Shown here: one piece after another, positions 1-13,236 of the stretch | How positions within the stretch are numbered: the first letter of the stretch is position 1 | Layout of the letters: each line of letters starts with the position of its first letter | From: Lates calcarifer | Taxonomy: Eukaryota; Chordata; Actinopteri; Centropomidae | Direction: 5' to 3' | DNA: 64,000 nucleotides | Assembly (NCBI RefSeq): GCF_001640805.2 | Contig: NC_066849.1 | Coordinates: 25,108,250-25,172,249, forward strand | Translations under genes and position numbers: made by a program | Notes under the pieces: model-generated | Seen by the model: the letters and a program-made list of their open reading frames with translations, nothing else | What the model was told of the DNA's origin: nothing | Databases searched by the model: none

Positions 1-150
1 TGACTTTGCAGATACATTGTACCATGTTTTCTCATCATATTGATTAAAAAAGATATCTGGGCAAATTGTATTTACTGAAAATTAGCTCTATAGAAGTACA
101 TTCTTTAGGATTTAATGGCCCTGCCCCCTCCAACATACACAGTAACATAA

Positions 151-199
151 GGCAGCTTTATTTATATGGCACATTTCAAACACAGCACCAATTCAAAGT
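151..199 (+). repeat. fish interspersed repeat fragment
   Basis: The motif GGCAGCTTTATTTATATGGC, followed by ACATTTCAAA and AATTCAAAG, matches from memory a very abundant teleost dispersed repeat that usually continues with a 'GCTTTACAT' segment. Only a short degenerate piece is present. Confidence 0.5.
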
Positions 200-214
200 A
201 TAAGTTTAAATAAA

Positions 215-690
215 CTTCAGGAAGAGTCCTGGTGGCTTCAAACTTTCATTTCACACTTATTGAGGCCTCTGTTCTCCTGAGAACACTCAAACCTTTAGAA
301 ATGATTTTTATACTCTTGCTCAGATCAATGTGAAAACACACTTTTATCATTGAGGTCTACAGAGAGTTCCTCAGGCTTCATAGCTTGGTGTTTGTCCTGA
401 CATACAGCATGAATTGTGGCACCTTATATACACAGTTCAGCTTAACACAGGTGGGATCCAATCAGGTTCTAGACACATCAAAGATAATTAAAACAAACAG
501 GAAGCACCTGGTCACAGTTTGGAGCCACAGCAAAGGGTCTGAATACTTTTATAAATGAAAGATTCCAGTTTTTGCTATTATGGGTTGTTGAGTTTAGACT
601 CAGGTCAGAAATGGTAATTTTATCCATTTAAAATTAAATCTAAGAGTGCAAAAAGTGAAGGGGTTTGAATACTTTCTGACACTACTGTAT
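215..690 (-). mobile_element. Tc1/mariner element relic (one end), decayed
   Basis: The right end reads GGGGTTTGAATACTTTCTGA..CTACTGTA, the reverse complement of the terminal repeat of common fish Tc1-like elements. Going left, the element's leader is recognisable (CACAGGTGGGATCCAATCAG; GCACCTGGTCAC; AGCAAAGGGTCTGAATACTT), then a degenerate start of the transposase region (TTCATAGCTTGG; GAAGAGTCCTGGTGG). The element therefore lies in minus orientation, keeps only its 5' part and has no open transposase frame. Confidence 0.65.
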
Positions 691-1914
691 AAGGTTCAAT
701 ACAAGGTTAGGAGTGTGGGTAGTATAAAATGTTTCTTATTACTGTGCAGGGTGTATAAATAAAGACACAAAATCAGCAGAGGAATGCAAAGAAACATCAA
801 ACTTTCAGTTGATTTGGAGGCTGATTTCATTGCCACATCCCTTTAAACCAGTTCTGTAAAAATGTGCATCATGATGCTGATGTTGAAGAACGTTACACAA
901 CAGCCCGTCACACAGACCACTGATCCTAACAGGATAACTGAGACCCTGGAGAGGAGATTTGGAGAGGCTTTGTGCAAAGATGCAACCATTAACGCTTGTT
1001 GAGAAGCAGCAGTCTATTCATCCACTGTATCATCCTGTCACAGAGTCACAAGCTTTGCTTTAATTAGCACCTAATGAGAAAGTTACCGATGCTTCCTGCT
1101 GCTCTTTTCACACAAAAGCACTTTGCCCTTTTATACCACTACAGTCTGTATACACACACAAAGTGGCTTTTCATCACCTGGAGAGCCATCAGGGCAGTTA
1201 CAATAACAGCCTAATAACGTGCACATGAAAATGTCATCTGCAGCTCAGTGAACAAACAATAGCAGTAATGCGAGCAAATAAAAATAAAAAAAATAATTAA
1301 AAAGGAGAGTTGAATGTCACATTTATCCAAAGAGACGTTTGCCTCATCACAGCTTTGGCAGGAGAACCTCCAGCAGTGGCCAAAAGCTGTGTTTTATTAT
1401 GAATGAGTGGTGGTGTGTCTCCTCGCGCTGCTGTTTTAATTGACACAGGGCCGAGCAGCTTTGATGTACGAGGCGTTGTGGTGGAGAGAGAGACGAGAGA
1501 CTCCTCATTACTGCTCTCCCCCCCTCTCCCTCCCTCCCTCCCTCGTTCAGAGCGACGGAGGCTGCAGGGAGAGAGCTTGTCAGCCATGTGAGGGGAACGG
1601 CAGAGGCAAAGCGTGGGCAGAGAGGAGGGCTGAGGACATCACCAAATCAAACGCCCCTTCTCTCTCCCAGACTTGGGGAAACCCCTTGAAAAATTACATC
1701 AGAGGACTGAGTTTCTATACAGACAAAATGATTTTCAATGAAGTGAAGGAATCAGTAGATAACTGTAGCAGATCCTGAGGCGTTCAAAGTTTAAAAAACT
1801 GGGGATTGCGATGTTTTTATTGGGCAGTTTTGTAAGGACAGACGGGAAGTGTGGGGGAAAATGTATGGAAATGACATGCAGAAAATGGCCCACAGTCTGC
1901 AGGGAGTCACTGCT

Positions 1915-2060
1915 CAGAGCATTTACATTCCTATAGAGTACGCACTCTAACCACTTGACTGTCAGGTCAACCTGCATGGCTTAGGACTGTGGGAGGAAGC
2001 TGGAGAACTTGGAGGAAACCCCCCGCCACCCCACAACAATCAGATGAACATAAACATACC
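1915..2060 (+). repeat. fish dispersed repeat fragment
   Basis: AACCTGCATGGCTTAGGACT followed by GTGGGAGGAAGCTGGAG matches the end of a very common teleost repeat (canonical text from memory: CTTTGGACTGTGGGAGGAAG). The other part of the same family is seen at 8229-8365. Confidence 0.55.
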
Positions 2061-2185
2061 CACAACCCCTCCAACCTAAACGAGCATATAGGTCATAGGT
2101 CACAGTGTATGCTTTATCTATATTTTATATGTCATGATTTGTTTCTATATCTAATCAAGTGATAAATGTTGTCTTCTCGCCTCAG

Positions 2186-2293
2186 GGTGTCCGACATCTT
2201 GGGACGATATTCGGTGCTGGCTCCGTGCGGAGGTGGGACAGGTGGTCAGCGTCTCGTGTGCCAATGTCTCCCAGCTGTTTGCTAATAACCAAG
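2186..2293 (+). CDS. ghrhr: ghrhr exon: hormone-binding ectodomain, WD..CW segment
   Basis: 108 bp, entering in phase 1 (one base from the previous exon) and leaving with one base. It encodes [11 protein letters not shown] and then [16 protein letters not shown], the central part of the class B1 ectodomain with three of its cysteines and the conserved Trp-Asp pair. Acceptor CTCAG and donor GTAAAT are good. 108 bp is the usual size of this exon in the family. Confidence 0.93.
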
Positions 2294-5200
2294 GTAAATC
2301 ACTTGTGCTCAGCTGTGACAGAGGTGAGCCACATTTCAGGGCCTTACACCAAATGAAACTGATGTTTGTCTTAAGTTATTTATTTAAAGATGCACACCTT
2401 TACCATATTCAAACTGTGGAGTGTCACATTTGTTTTTTATTTTAATCTTTATTTGTATGGGGACAAGTGTATAGCATGAACCACTGCCATATATCACAGC
2501 ATTAGTTCACGCCGTATATTTCTGAGTCCTGGATGTGTCTTTAAAATACATTAAGGTCACTAATAAAATTCATATAAACCAACTCAAGATACAAGCAATG
2601 CACAAAACACACACAAATCCTGCATTATCTTACATTATGTGCAATTTAAACCTCTTTACTCTTTATGTTTTGGAAATTTGACTGTGATAAAGTGAAATTT
2701 ATATTTGTTGCCCACATCTGCACTTTGTTTTTCTGTTTGTGGCAGTAGAAAAGCTCCTAGTTGGAGGCAGTGTGGAGAAATGATTAATAACGCTGCCAAC
2801 AGTCATGCTGATCTTTTGTTTTATCCTCCTGCTTGTGCCTCCGCTGTATTTCCTCCACTGATGTTGTCAGTAAATACTCCGTGATGACTTTCGCCTGTAG
2901 AATAAGGCTTCTGAAACTCGATATGAAAGTGTGATTTCTCATTTTTCAAAAGCCAAAAACCAGGCAGATTGAACTTTTCCAGCATAATAAACCGGTGCTC
3001 AGTGGATCCATCTTTCAGTTTACAGCTCAGCAAAGTCCCCAGGTTATATTTAGATATCTCTCAGGACCAGTGTTATGCTTTCACTGAGTGGTTTATGGAG
3101 ACAAGACGTTTCTGTTCATGGGTCACGTGGACTCATCTCCCGTGTCTGAACTTGGCTGCAGAGAGCAGCACTCTCCTGTCTGTTTACAGGACCCCCACCT
3201 TCTCCAGACCCCTGTCTCATCCAGCTGCCTGGATGAAAACAAGATACACTCGCTCTCTCTCGTGTAGCATCAAATGTTCGAAAGACAGATACAGATACAT
3301 CTGAAGAAAAAGAAAGAGATTTGTGGAGATGAAGAATGACAGAGAAACCTGCCGGTTGTCATAAACAGACACAGTGGAGATGTAGAGAAGTGGAGGAAGA
3401 GGTGGAGGAAAAACTTTATTCATCAACTCAAGCACAAAATTATAATTAGCCTGATCGCCAGATGCCAGAGGCTAAATATTCAACTTAAAGATTTCTCTGT
3501 TGATTGATAAGAACAGTATGGAACCATGGAGGAGTGATGGGAACTATTATGAAACATGATTGGACTTCTAATAATCTCAGAAGCTTGGCAGTGGATTAAC
3601 AGGGTTAACTACGTGTACTCAGAGCAGGTAACAGGTTAAACACTCTCCTAATGTCTTAATGTTCGTGACAGTGGGTGTTGTACGTGCTGATATGTTTGAG
3701 GTCATTTAAAAAAGTTTATTTTTCATTTGTAAACCAATAAAAGAGAGAGAAAAGCTTTGAACAAACAGCCCAATATGACGTTATCAGATTTTTTAAAACT
3801 CTCAAATATCAATATCCTTACTGAGCTCAGAAATCCAGCATCACTCAGGCTCTACAGGCTGTGCTTTTTACCTTTTCTGTGAAACACCATGATGGAGTCC
3901 CTGTGCTGAAACACTCTGGATGGATAAAGTCCAGACTCTTCCAGTGTGTGCGATAGTGTTGGTGAATTATTTTCAACAGCGGAGAGCATGTACAGTATGT
4001 GGGATGCTCGGTGTAGAAATGATGCACTTGACTGATTTCCAATAGAAAGACGAGGCACAAAGCAGAGAAGAAGAAGAAAACACGGAGCAGCTTCTCACAG
4101 AGGGTTAAACCGAATATTTAGTGTGGAGGGATCGGGAGGCGGAGGTTGCTGCTGATGACCTCATAACTCAGTGTTAGTGGGTTCCTGGACCCCACTGGAT
4201 TTCCTCCTCCACAGACACCGGGATAAGTCAAGCGCTGTAGCTGTAGATTCAGACTAACCAATGGGAGGCCGCATGCAGAGAAAATAATGAATTGGAAAAT
4301 CAAAGAGTTCACTGTGAGAGCCAAGAGCATGAGGAAGGAATTGGCGCTGCTTGTTAGACATGGCGGTATGAGCACTAGCGCCCTCCCCGGAGCCTCGGCC
4401 TTCAACCTCCATTCACATCCAACCATTCAGCGCTGCGGCTGCAGGCCTGCAGGCTCTGCAAACACCGCGTTATACTGAAGCTAATGCAGCTGGATACCGC
4501 TAAGTCCACCCACAACTCAAACCCCCACACTGTGCTCAGCCGTGCTGAGGAGCCCGGACGGGCATTTTCACATCGTGAAGCCGAAACCTGTTATTTCACT
4601 GCAGACTTTTTATCCTCCCTCTCATAAACACAGATTCACAGAGAAAACCTGGTGACCTTGAGTGTGTCATGGCTGTCGTAGAGCTCGGAGAGAGTGAGCT
4701 CCGTCATTCTGACTTCAGGCCACAGTGAGAGAACATCGCAGCGAATGATCATTTAAATTCATCATTTACAGTCTTCACCTGAGATTAGTTTCCAGAGAAG
4801 GTCGAGTAAACATTGGACTTTAAGGCTTTTCAAGCTGATAGCCAACATTGTTTTTTTTGACCATGACCACTACTGCTCTATAACCTTTAACCACATGTTT
4901 ATCACTGTAACCACAACGGTGAACGACCTCTAACCTTATCGAAGCATTAATTTTAACCCCAAACATGATCTTTCCTAAACCTAACCAAGTTGTTTCTGTA
5001 ACTAAATCTGACTAAACTTTTACCACATTATTTATTTTCGACTGTTCTCTAATCCTCGTATCAGAGGTCCTATCAAAGTCCTCTGACCTAAAGGACTGTG
5101 TAGATCCATAGGTTGGAGGACTTCATGCTTTACATGCAGATACTGAAGGTAACCAACATGCTTACATAGTGTTGGACAGGAAGCTTGGTTCTGTTTCAGT

Positions 5201-8200
5201 GCTACCACTTATCATCATTCATCTATATCATCATGCTGCAATGTAGTTAACTAGTGCACCATACCAGGTTACACAGTATGGCCACTTAAACACTAATAAC
5301 AATGCTTTAAATTCAACAGTCACACTTGTAAATGACATTTAAACACAGGCAGACTGTGACTCAACTTCTAAAGTGTCCATACAGAAGATTTACTTCTGTT
5401 AACAGAACATATTTGTGCAGAGTGCTGACAACAAGCACTTAGACACTTGGAGTCGGTGCTAATGAATCAATAAACTGAACGGATTCCTGGAAAGTTCTAC
5501 AAGCTCAAGACGTGAAATATAAGTGAGCAGGAGCAGTAGTTATAATCTTGTTGTTTAGTGTGCGTTGGTGTATAAGTGTTCACATGTGTTTTTTGCGTCC
5601 TCTTCATAGGAGGTGTGTCTCCAGCCGCTCAGCTCATTAACAGGCAGATGGAGGTTTAGTGCAGAGCAGTGAATCCTGATGAGGAGCAGAGATGTTATTT
5701 CTCCTCTGAGAAACAACCAGTTTGTGGTCATATGTTTATATGTGTGTGTTTATGGTTGAGAGGGGAGGTGGTGTGATGAGTGGTTTCGTTATTATTATTC
5801 ATCAGTGTCCAAGTAAAACTAAGAGACTTCATCAGGACAGATGTATGTTCATGCTGGAGTCTGATGGACCTGAACAAATGGCAACACAGCACAATCACTG
5901 TGTCTGTACTTTCTGTGAAATGTCACACTCCTTGGATCCTGCAACAAAACTCTGGTAACAATCCCACAGTCTAGACTCACAGCAAGAGGAGAGTGTGTCC
6001 CCAGACTCTGGATCAGCTTTCCTGTTTAAATCCTTTGTGCTACCTCAGTGACGTCCTTTAAATCTCTACTACAAACTCTTTTTATATTAACCTGCATTTC
6101 TGCATTAAGTGTCTGTGTCATGTTGTCTTGTCCAAAATCATTTCATTGTTGAAAAAGGAGAGAACCTTCCCCTAACTGTTGACACAAGTTGGAAGCAAAC
6201 AATTGACTTTTCTCTATTGTACGGTACAAGAAAATTGGACCTCTTTCTTTCTTTCTTTCTTTCCTTCTTGAGTTGAGCTAACTTCTGACGTAAGGAGTGT
6301 TCACTGGTGTTCGTGGTCAGAGGTCAGAGCGGGAATGATGTTGTTGTGTAGGTACGGTTGCCAGCATGTTGTACAGATCGTTGTTTATAAGATCTGAACA
6401 CAGTGAGAGCCAGACTACATTCAGAGGTGGTCAGAGGTGTCTGGATACAGATCACATTTTAATACCAGGTAGAAACAGTGTTTGGGGAACTGACTCTGCA
6501 AACTGAAACCAACAGATACTTTTATTACTGGTTTTTACTGCTTTGTTGTTGTTGTTGTTGTTGTTGTTGTTTTGTCACATTGTGGTCAGTATGCACTGAC
6601 ACAATGACCAGCATTTATCTATTAACATATATTTTTACATGTGTCAGTGTCGTAAAAACCAGCGAGGAGAGGAACCATCCAGCGTCTTTAATCTCTGTCT
6701 CTCTGTTTACATTTTCTTTGCCAACAGTCTGAATTTCCTCCAGCGCTGCCAAGTCCCTCAGTGCAGACTCTTGTTTGTGTCAGTCACTTATTTACTCTGT
6801 CACTACCCTACTTCTCTTTGACTCTCACTTTTCACTGTTTTGGGTTGAGAGTTTTATGCCCCTCTTCATGTCTCAGTTTTCCTGGGATTCTTCTTGTTGG
6901 CAGCTCTTCTGTTTTTGCCACTCAGAGGTTTATGTGTGTGGGTTTTTTGTTTTTTTTGTTTTTTAGGTTACATTTACAGGAACTGCACTGAAAATGGATG
7001 GTCCGAGGTTTATCCGTCCTACGAGAAGGCCTGTGAGTTTGCAGAGGATGAAGAGACAGAACCGGAGGTAGATATTTTAAGCGATTACTTCATTTGGATC
7101 CTCTGTCTGTCTGCTCACTGTTCTAACCTCTGCTTTCACTAAATCACCACCGTGTAGAAGAAGAGAGGAGGCATCACTCCTCACAGTGGGTGTAGTTCAC
7201 ATGCAGATATAACGACTTGAATTCTTTTAATTACCACCCTTGCACCTCTAGCCCACAGTTTTGCTGATTATGGTCAGGAAAGGCTAAATGACAGATGTTA
7301 TTTCAAGCAGGCTGTAAAATAGATGTTCGACAGTTTTCTCCTTCTCTCTGACACAAACATGAACCCTGCAGGACTCTTCACTGGAAAAATGAAAGTCAAA
7401 CACTTAAAAAAAAAGTACAATGTTAACATTCACCTGACAAATGACCTGTTACTATTGAACAAATACTGATTCTGCTCTTAGTCGCAAGAAAGGAAGTGGT
7501 CACACTGCTGCGATTCTGCAGAACTGCTCTAAGAGAAAACACATAACAGTTGGGTGAAGTCTGCTAAACGCACACACACAATGAATTTACAATTTAACAG
7601 CAACTCTTAAGCATTTGGTGCCATCATTAAACGCTCAGTAAGTGTATGAACATCAGCAGCAGCAGCTCTGGACTGCCAGCATCCAACTCTCAGCACATTA
7701 TAAACACATGTAAAGAATAACTTAATGAATTATAAGAGTGGCAGAATTCTTTTATTCTCTTTTCTTTTTTGCATTTCAGACAACATACTTCTCCAACTTC
7801 AAACAGGTGTACACTGCCGGCTACGCTACCTCCCTCATCTCCCTTATATCGGCTATTTTTGTCTTCACTGTGTTCAGGTAAGGCTGTTTTCATAATGATT
7901 ACATAATTCTTCATTACCAAACCTAGATTCATTAAAACCTGAAAAACTGTTGAGTGTGTTTTTTTCCTGCTCTACAGGAAGTTTCACTGCACCAGGAACT
8001 ACATCCACATCAACCTCTTCTTCTCCTTCATCCTGAGAGCGAGCGCCGTCTTCATTAAAGATGGCGTTCTTTTCTCTGATGAAAACCTGGACCACTGCTT
8101 CATGTCCACTGTGAGTGCATTAATGTGTTTCTATTTACCACTGAAGGACTTATACGCATTACTTTAAGTAAAAGCCAGCGACAGGCCACAACAAAAGAAA

Positions 8201-11200
8201 AGTACATTATGCTCCTTCTCGTCCTGCATTGATAAATCCATCCATCCATCCTTTATCTATACTGCTTATCCTCAAGGGTTGTGGGAGGGCTGGAGACAAT
8301 CCCAGCTGACAGCACCCTGTACATCTGTCACAGAGCTGACATATAGAGACAAACAACCACTGCGCTGAGAAATCCAATCAAATGAAAGCAAACAAGTTGT
8401 TGTTGCTGTGGTAAAGATTCTGATTGTGGAAAAAGAGCATGAGTTAGGCTGTGCTGCTGAAAAAGAAAGAAAAGAGAAAGAAGAAATGAGAGAGAAGAGG
8501 AAGCCAGGGATGGAAAGGAGATTGTGAATGAGATGGTGGCGGATGTGAAGAAGAAAGATGAGCAGAAGAGATGACAGACAGAGCAAGAAAATATGATTGG
8601 AAGAAAGAAAAGAAAGAAAGAAAGAAAGAAAAGGAAAGAAAGGAGGATAAAATGATGAAAAGTCCTACTTAAGTAGAAGTACAGAAGTATTCGCATCAAA
8701 TGTGGTTAAAGTATGAATGTACTGGTTTGGTCCCTCTGACTGAAGCATCAGTGTGTCAGCAGCATGTTACTGATGGAGCTGGTTCATAAATCTGATTTAT
8801 GAAGAAAAGAAGAAAAAAAGAAGTTCTGATTCACAAATCTGTTCTCACTTTTTTACTTTTTTGCTGAGATATTGAATCATTTGAACATTTCTTGAGATCA
8901 AGCTGCATGAGAAGTTTAGAGGGAAAACAAAAAGTTAGGAAATCACTGTTTTAATCTTCAAACGTGTTGTAGTTTAAAAGGCTGTTGTGTAAAATCTCCA
9001 TCATAAAAATAACTAGTAACTAAAGCTGTCAAAAAACAATGTAGTGGAGTAGAAAGGACAATATTTCCCTCTGAAATGTGGAGTGGAAGTATAATGCAGC
9101 ATAAAATAGAAATACTTCAGTAAAGCTCAAAATTGTACTGTAGTAAATGTAAAGTAAATGTTCTTCTTCTTCTTCATGTGTCTGATTTTTATTGATTCCA
9201 CAGAGTTAAATGTAGTGGAGTAAAAAAATCTCCCAAACTGGAAAAGACTGGAGACTCCGTCAACATATTTGTTTTCTTCTTGAAATGAAGAAAAGGAGGA
9301 AGAGATCAACACTGCTCTCGTGTCTTTGTATTCAATACATAGCTTAAACCAGAATCAGCATATTTCCCCCCACAGAACATTACTTTATACTGAATCCACA
9401 GTTTCCACAGTCACTGACAATCACCTGCTTTTTCTTTTCTGGTCGTGAGCCTCACAAACTCACAAGAGCTTATTATCTAGGCGAGCGGGAAGGAGTGGGA
9501 TTGAAATGGTGGGAATGACTGAGAACATTAATGACGAGTGTCTCTCCTCCTGTTTCTCTGCTGATGAGGCTGCGTGGAGTGAAGGTAAGTGTCGCTCTTG
9601 TGTGGCTACGAGCGACCGGCATCAACACATCAACACCGTGACTCATTTAGAGGGGATGTGAGGCAGAGACAGAGGGAGATAAAGAGCCACGAGAGAGAGA
9701 AGAAGAAGAAGAAGATGATGGTGATGATGAGAGAAAGCTCTTGAGCTCCATTAGAACTAAAATGCTGTTTTTTTGTAGAGAAAAAAACAGATCAGTGGAT
9801 TAGAGGAGAGAAGCATGAAACAGGAGAAGAGGGACAAGTGATGATAAATGGATGAGAGGATGATGTTAAATTAATCTGGAAAATCTATGTATTAGTTAAG
9901 CAATTATGCTCATTACTTACTCACACATAACAGCCTGAACTGTAGACAGATAAAGTTAGATATTCACTGACCACCTACAACGACCTGCTGCGTTTACATC
10001 ATGTTGATAGAAGAGAAGAAGTGTGGGAGTGTGGTTACCCTCTGGCTTTACAGTCATGTCAGAGATGTGTTTGGAGGAAGAGGAACTCCATCCTAACTAC
10101 AGCACTACATCTGCCAAACTCACAGAGAAACTCTTATTCTCCCGCCTTTTCTCCTGTAGATGTTAAACATATTGTTTTTGGGTTGCAAAAGACTTCTGTC
10201 AGCACTCAACATGTTTTATTACAATTTTGCTCATAACACAGTTCTATAAACACACAAAAATATTAGCTGTGTTCTTCATGGATCATCATGTGGCGAGGAA
10301 GCTGACTCAGCCGCAGTCATTCAGCGTTATATTAAACGCAGCTATCATGTGCATGTTTGAATCAGCTGGAAGCAGTTTTTTGATTTTATTTATCTTGACA
10401 TTGTCAGTGCTTGTGCTGAAATGAGAAGCTGAAGAGTCATTCCATTATTATTAGTGCATGATTCAGGTGTTAAATGGAGCTCTGCAGGTCTGTGAGGAAG
10501 AGAGTAAAGTCCCCATACGTGAGGTTCATCACTTCCCTTACCTTCTTTACCCTCTTTTATTTTAGAGGAGTTAAATCATCCGTTTACATCGTAGAAGAAA
10601 TGATGGATCTTTTGCACTGGGACCCGTTAGCTCACAGACCTGAGGTCAGACCCTCTTGGTTTAATATTAATGTGTCATTCTAGACAGGAAAGCTTCACGT
10701 GCTTAATAAAAGTAACTAAGGACATCAGGGTTTAACCTTAGAGTGTAATTATAACACACACACACACACACACACACACAGCTTCAACAGTGTCTGACCG
10801 AGCAGAGAATTTCCACTTTAGATATGAGAGGTGACAAATTATTATCAGGCTATTATCCTCTTTGCCCTCAGACGTATTGACCCTTACATTGATGGGAGAG
10901 GCCATTACTGTTACAGCCACCACAGCTGAATGAGCAGACTGATCTGACGCTGTGGCTTTTGTTGTGTTCGTCTCGCAGACGTCCTGTAAATCAGCCGTGG
11001 CCTTCTTCCAGTTCAGCATCCTCGCCAACTACTTCTGGCTTCTGGTGGAGGGCATGTACCTGCAGACGCTGCTCGCTCTCACCTTTGTCTTCCAGAAGAA
11101 ATACTTCTGGTGGTACATACTCATCGGCTGGGGTGGGTGCTTCCTCCTTCATCCTGTCTCTGTTTGTGTCATTTTCTTTCCTCCTTCCTCTGTCTCTTGT

Positions 11201-13193
11201 TAAGGCTCCTCTCTGACTCTAATGATCAGGTCACTCTGTGTCTCTCAGGTCTCCCAACGACAATCATAACAGCGTGGATCCTCACTCGAAACTTCTACGA
11301 TGACAGGGGGTGAGCTCATGTCACACAGAAACTTTCGACAGTGATATCCCGCCTTGCCAAATTGATCAATTTGACACTTTTTTATACAGATTAAACCTAC
11401 AAGACATAATGTGCATCAAGATGGCTGCTGTTAGAGTAAAGTTAGCTTGTAACTGGCAGTGGCCAAAGTCCCTATCGGCTTCCTTCGTGACCTCTGTGCA
11501 GTGTTAGTGGTTGTGTTAATGCAAACTCTCGCTCTCTGTACCAACAAGTCTGCTCTGAGCTGGAGGGTTCAGGATCAGTTATTCACTCAGGATCCTAATA
11601 AAAAACATCATATGGACATGTTAACGAGGTTAACACCTGATTTTCATTGGAGCAGTGTTGAGCAGACAGATATGAGAGTGGTCATTATAGACATAATTAA
11701 AATATGTCTACTGAGCCAGTGCAACTCTTAAAGACTCTTCTGACTATGTCTTACATGAGGAGATACTCATTAATTGATGCACAAGTTAATTAGCTGATTA
11801 GCATAGCTTTTTATGTTTAATATATTATGTTGATTACATGACATTCATCAGATTCTCAGAGGGAATGAAACATGAGAAATAAAACATTTATCCTGGGTTT
11901 AGATTTAGACCTGGCCCAGGAGGATCTGCTTCTACGAACACGATGTTCTGGCTGTGGGCGCTGAGTAGTTGTGACGAGCTGTACAATATTGTACTTCTGT
12001 GACTGCCTTGTTTATCTCATTACTGCCTGCTGTGTGTCTCAGGTGCTGGGATGACACAGATGTGGCCTTCATCTGGTGGATCATAAAAGCTCCGATAACT
12101 GCGTCACTACTGGTGAGTACAGAGCTGTTACAGTGGGAGCTATTGTGGAATTACAGGAGCCCTCAGTCTTGGATCAGGCCTGTGTTTGGACGCTCTCAGA
12201 CTCTTATCTTGTGTTCACATTAAGAGGCAACAACAACAAGTCAAGGAAAGTTGATTCATTTCCTACATGGAAGCAGAGAGAATTGGCCTGTGTGCAGACG
12301 GTCGACAGGCTAGTTATCTTTGGGAGTTAACAGAAACGGCTAATCGCTATACTTTCTTGTTTTTCCCTGCTGGAGTGATATTGTTCGTTTCATTCAGAGA
12401 CTGATTAAAGCCAGCATTAGCTTCCTGGTTCCTCAGTTAATTTTTTATTCATGTTTTCCCTCTTTTCCTCCACGACTTGGCAGGACCAATTCGTTTGTAC
12501 TCTGGTCCGTGTCACTGTTTATTCCTCTGTCAACGTGGAGGGAGAATAAAGAGAATAAACATACAATACCAGGCAAATGTGTAGCTGTTTAGATATTTAT
12601 CTATTACTTAATACAATCGGGGGGGGGGCCTATCAGTCCCAGATTCATCCTGCAGCAGGACAATGATCCTGAACATAAGCCAGAGTCATGAAGAATTACC
12701 TTTAAATAGGAACAAGGAGTCCTGCAACAGATGGTCTGACCCCCACAGAGCCCTGATCTCACCATCCTGGACTCAGTCTGAGACTGAGACAGACTGAAAT
12801 CACAGAAAAACTGTGGCAAGTTCTCAAAGATGCTTTGAACAAACCACCTGCCAACTACCTGAAAACACTGTAGGTGTAAATCAGGTGGAATGTGATGAAG
12901 AACTGAGGTTGTTCCAGAGCAAAGGGAGGAACTAGCCAGAATTAGTAAAGTGTTCCTAATAAAGTGCTCAGAGACTGTGTATTCAACATTAAAAATATTC
13001 TTGTGATGATTTAAAACAGCAGTGGATTAACAGGGAGCTCAGCATCGTTTCTTTTGTTTCCTTTAGGTGAACTTCATTATCTTCATCAACGTGATCCGGA
13101 TCCTGGTCCAGAAGCTGAGGTCTCCCGGTGTTGGAGGCAATGACACCAGTCACTTCAAGTAAAACACAGATCTAGATACATGCAGCAAATAAT

Positions 13194-13236
<43 letters not shown>

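Larger units (their letters stand above)
1..2185. other. upstream or intronic DNA of ghrhr
   Basis: No coding exon was recognised. I searched the + strand for the signal-peptide exon and the first ectodomain exon of ghrhr and found none, so these probably lie left of the window. Contents: a fish short repeat (151-199), a Tc1 relic (about 215-690) and a second fish repeat fragment (about 1915-2060). A purine/pyrimidine-skewed stretch at 1480-1620 contains several TCCC repeats. Confidence 0.5.
2294..6966 (+). other. ghrhr intron (4.7 kb)
   Basis: No further coding exon seen. It contains a CCTAACC-type fish repeat near 4905-5050, a TTTC microsatellite (6243-6268), a (GTT)n microsatellite (6542-6573) and a long T-rich stretch before the acceptor. 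Confidence 0.6.
8111..10978 (+). other. ghrhr intron (2.9 kb), repeat-rich
   Basis: Holds the CCATCC-type fish repeat (8229-8365), a GAAA tract (8601-8642), a long AAGTA-type dispersed repeat (about 8650-9235), a GAA tract (9698-9717) and a (CA)n tract (10754-10780). No exon was seen. Confidence 0.6.

Noticed and set aside
1403..1778. Overlapping + strand open frames near 1403-1778
   Set aside because: No similarity to the ghrhr N-terminus or to any family; the CTCCC-rich composition explains the open frames.
8272..8699. Long minus-strand open frames rich in Ser/Phe/Leu
   Set aside because: They come from a repeat and a GAAA microsatellite; hydrophobic composition is an effect of TTC/TTT codons.
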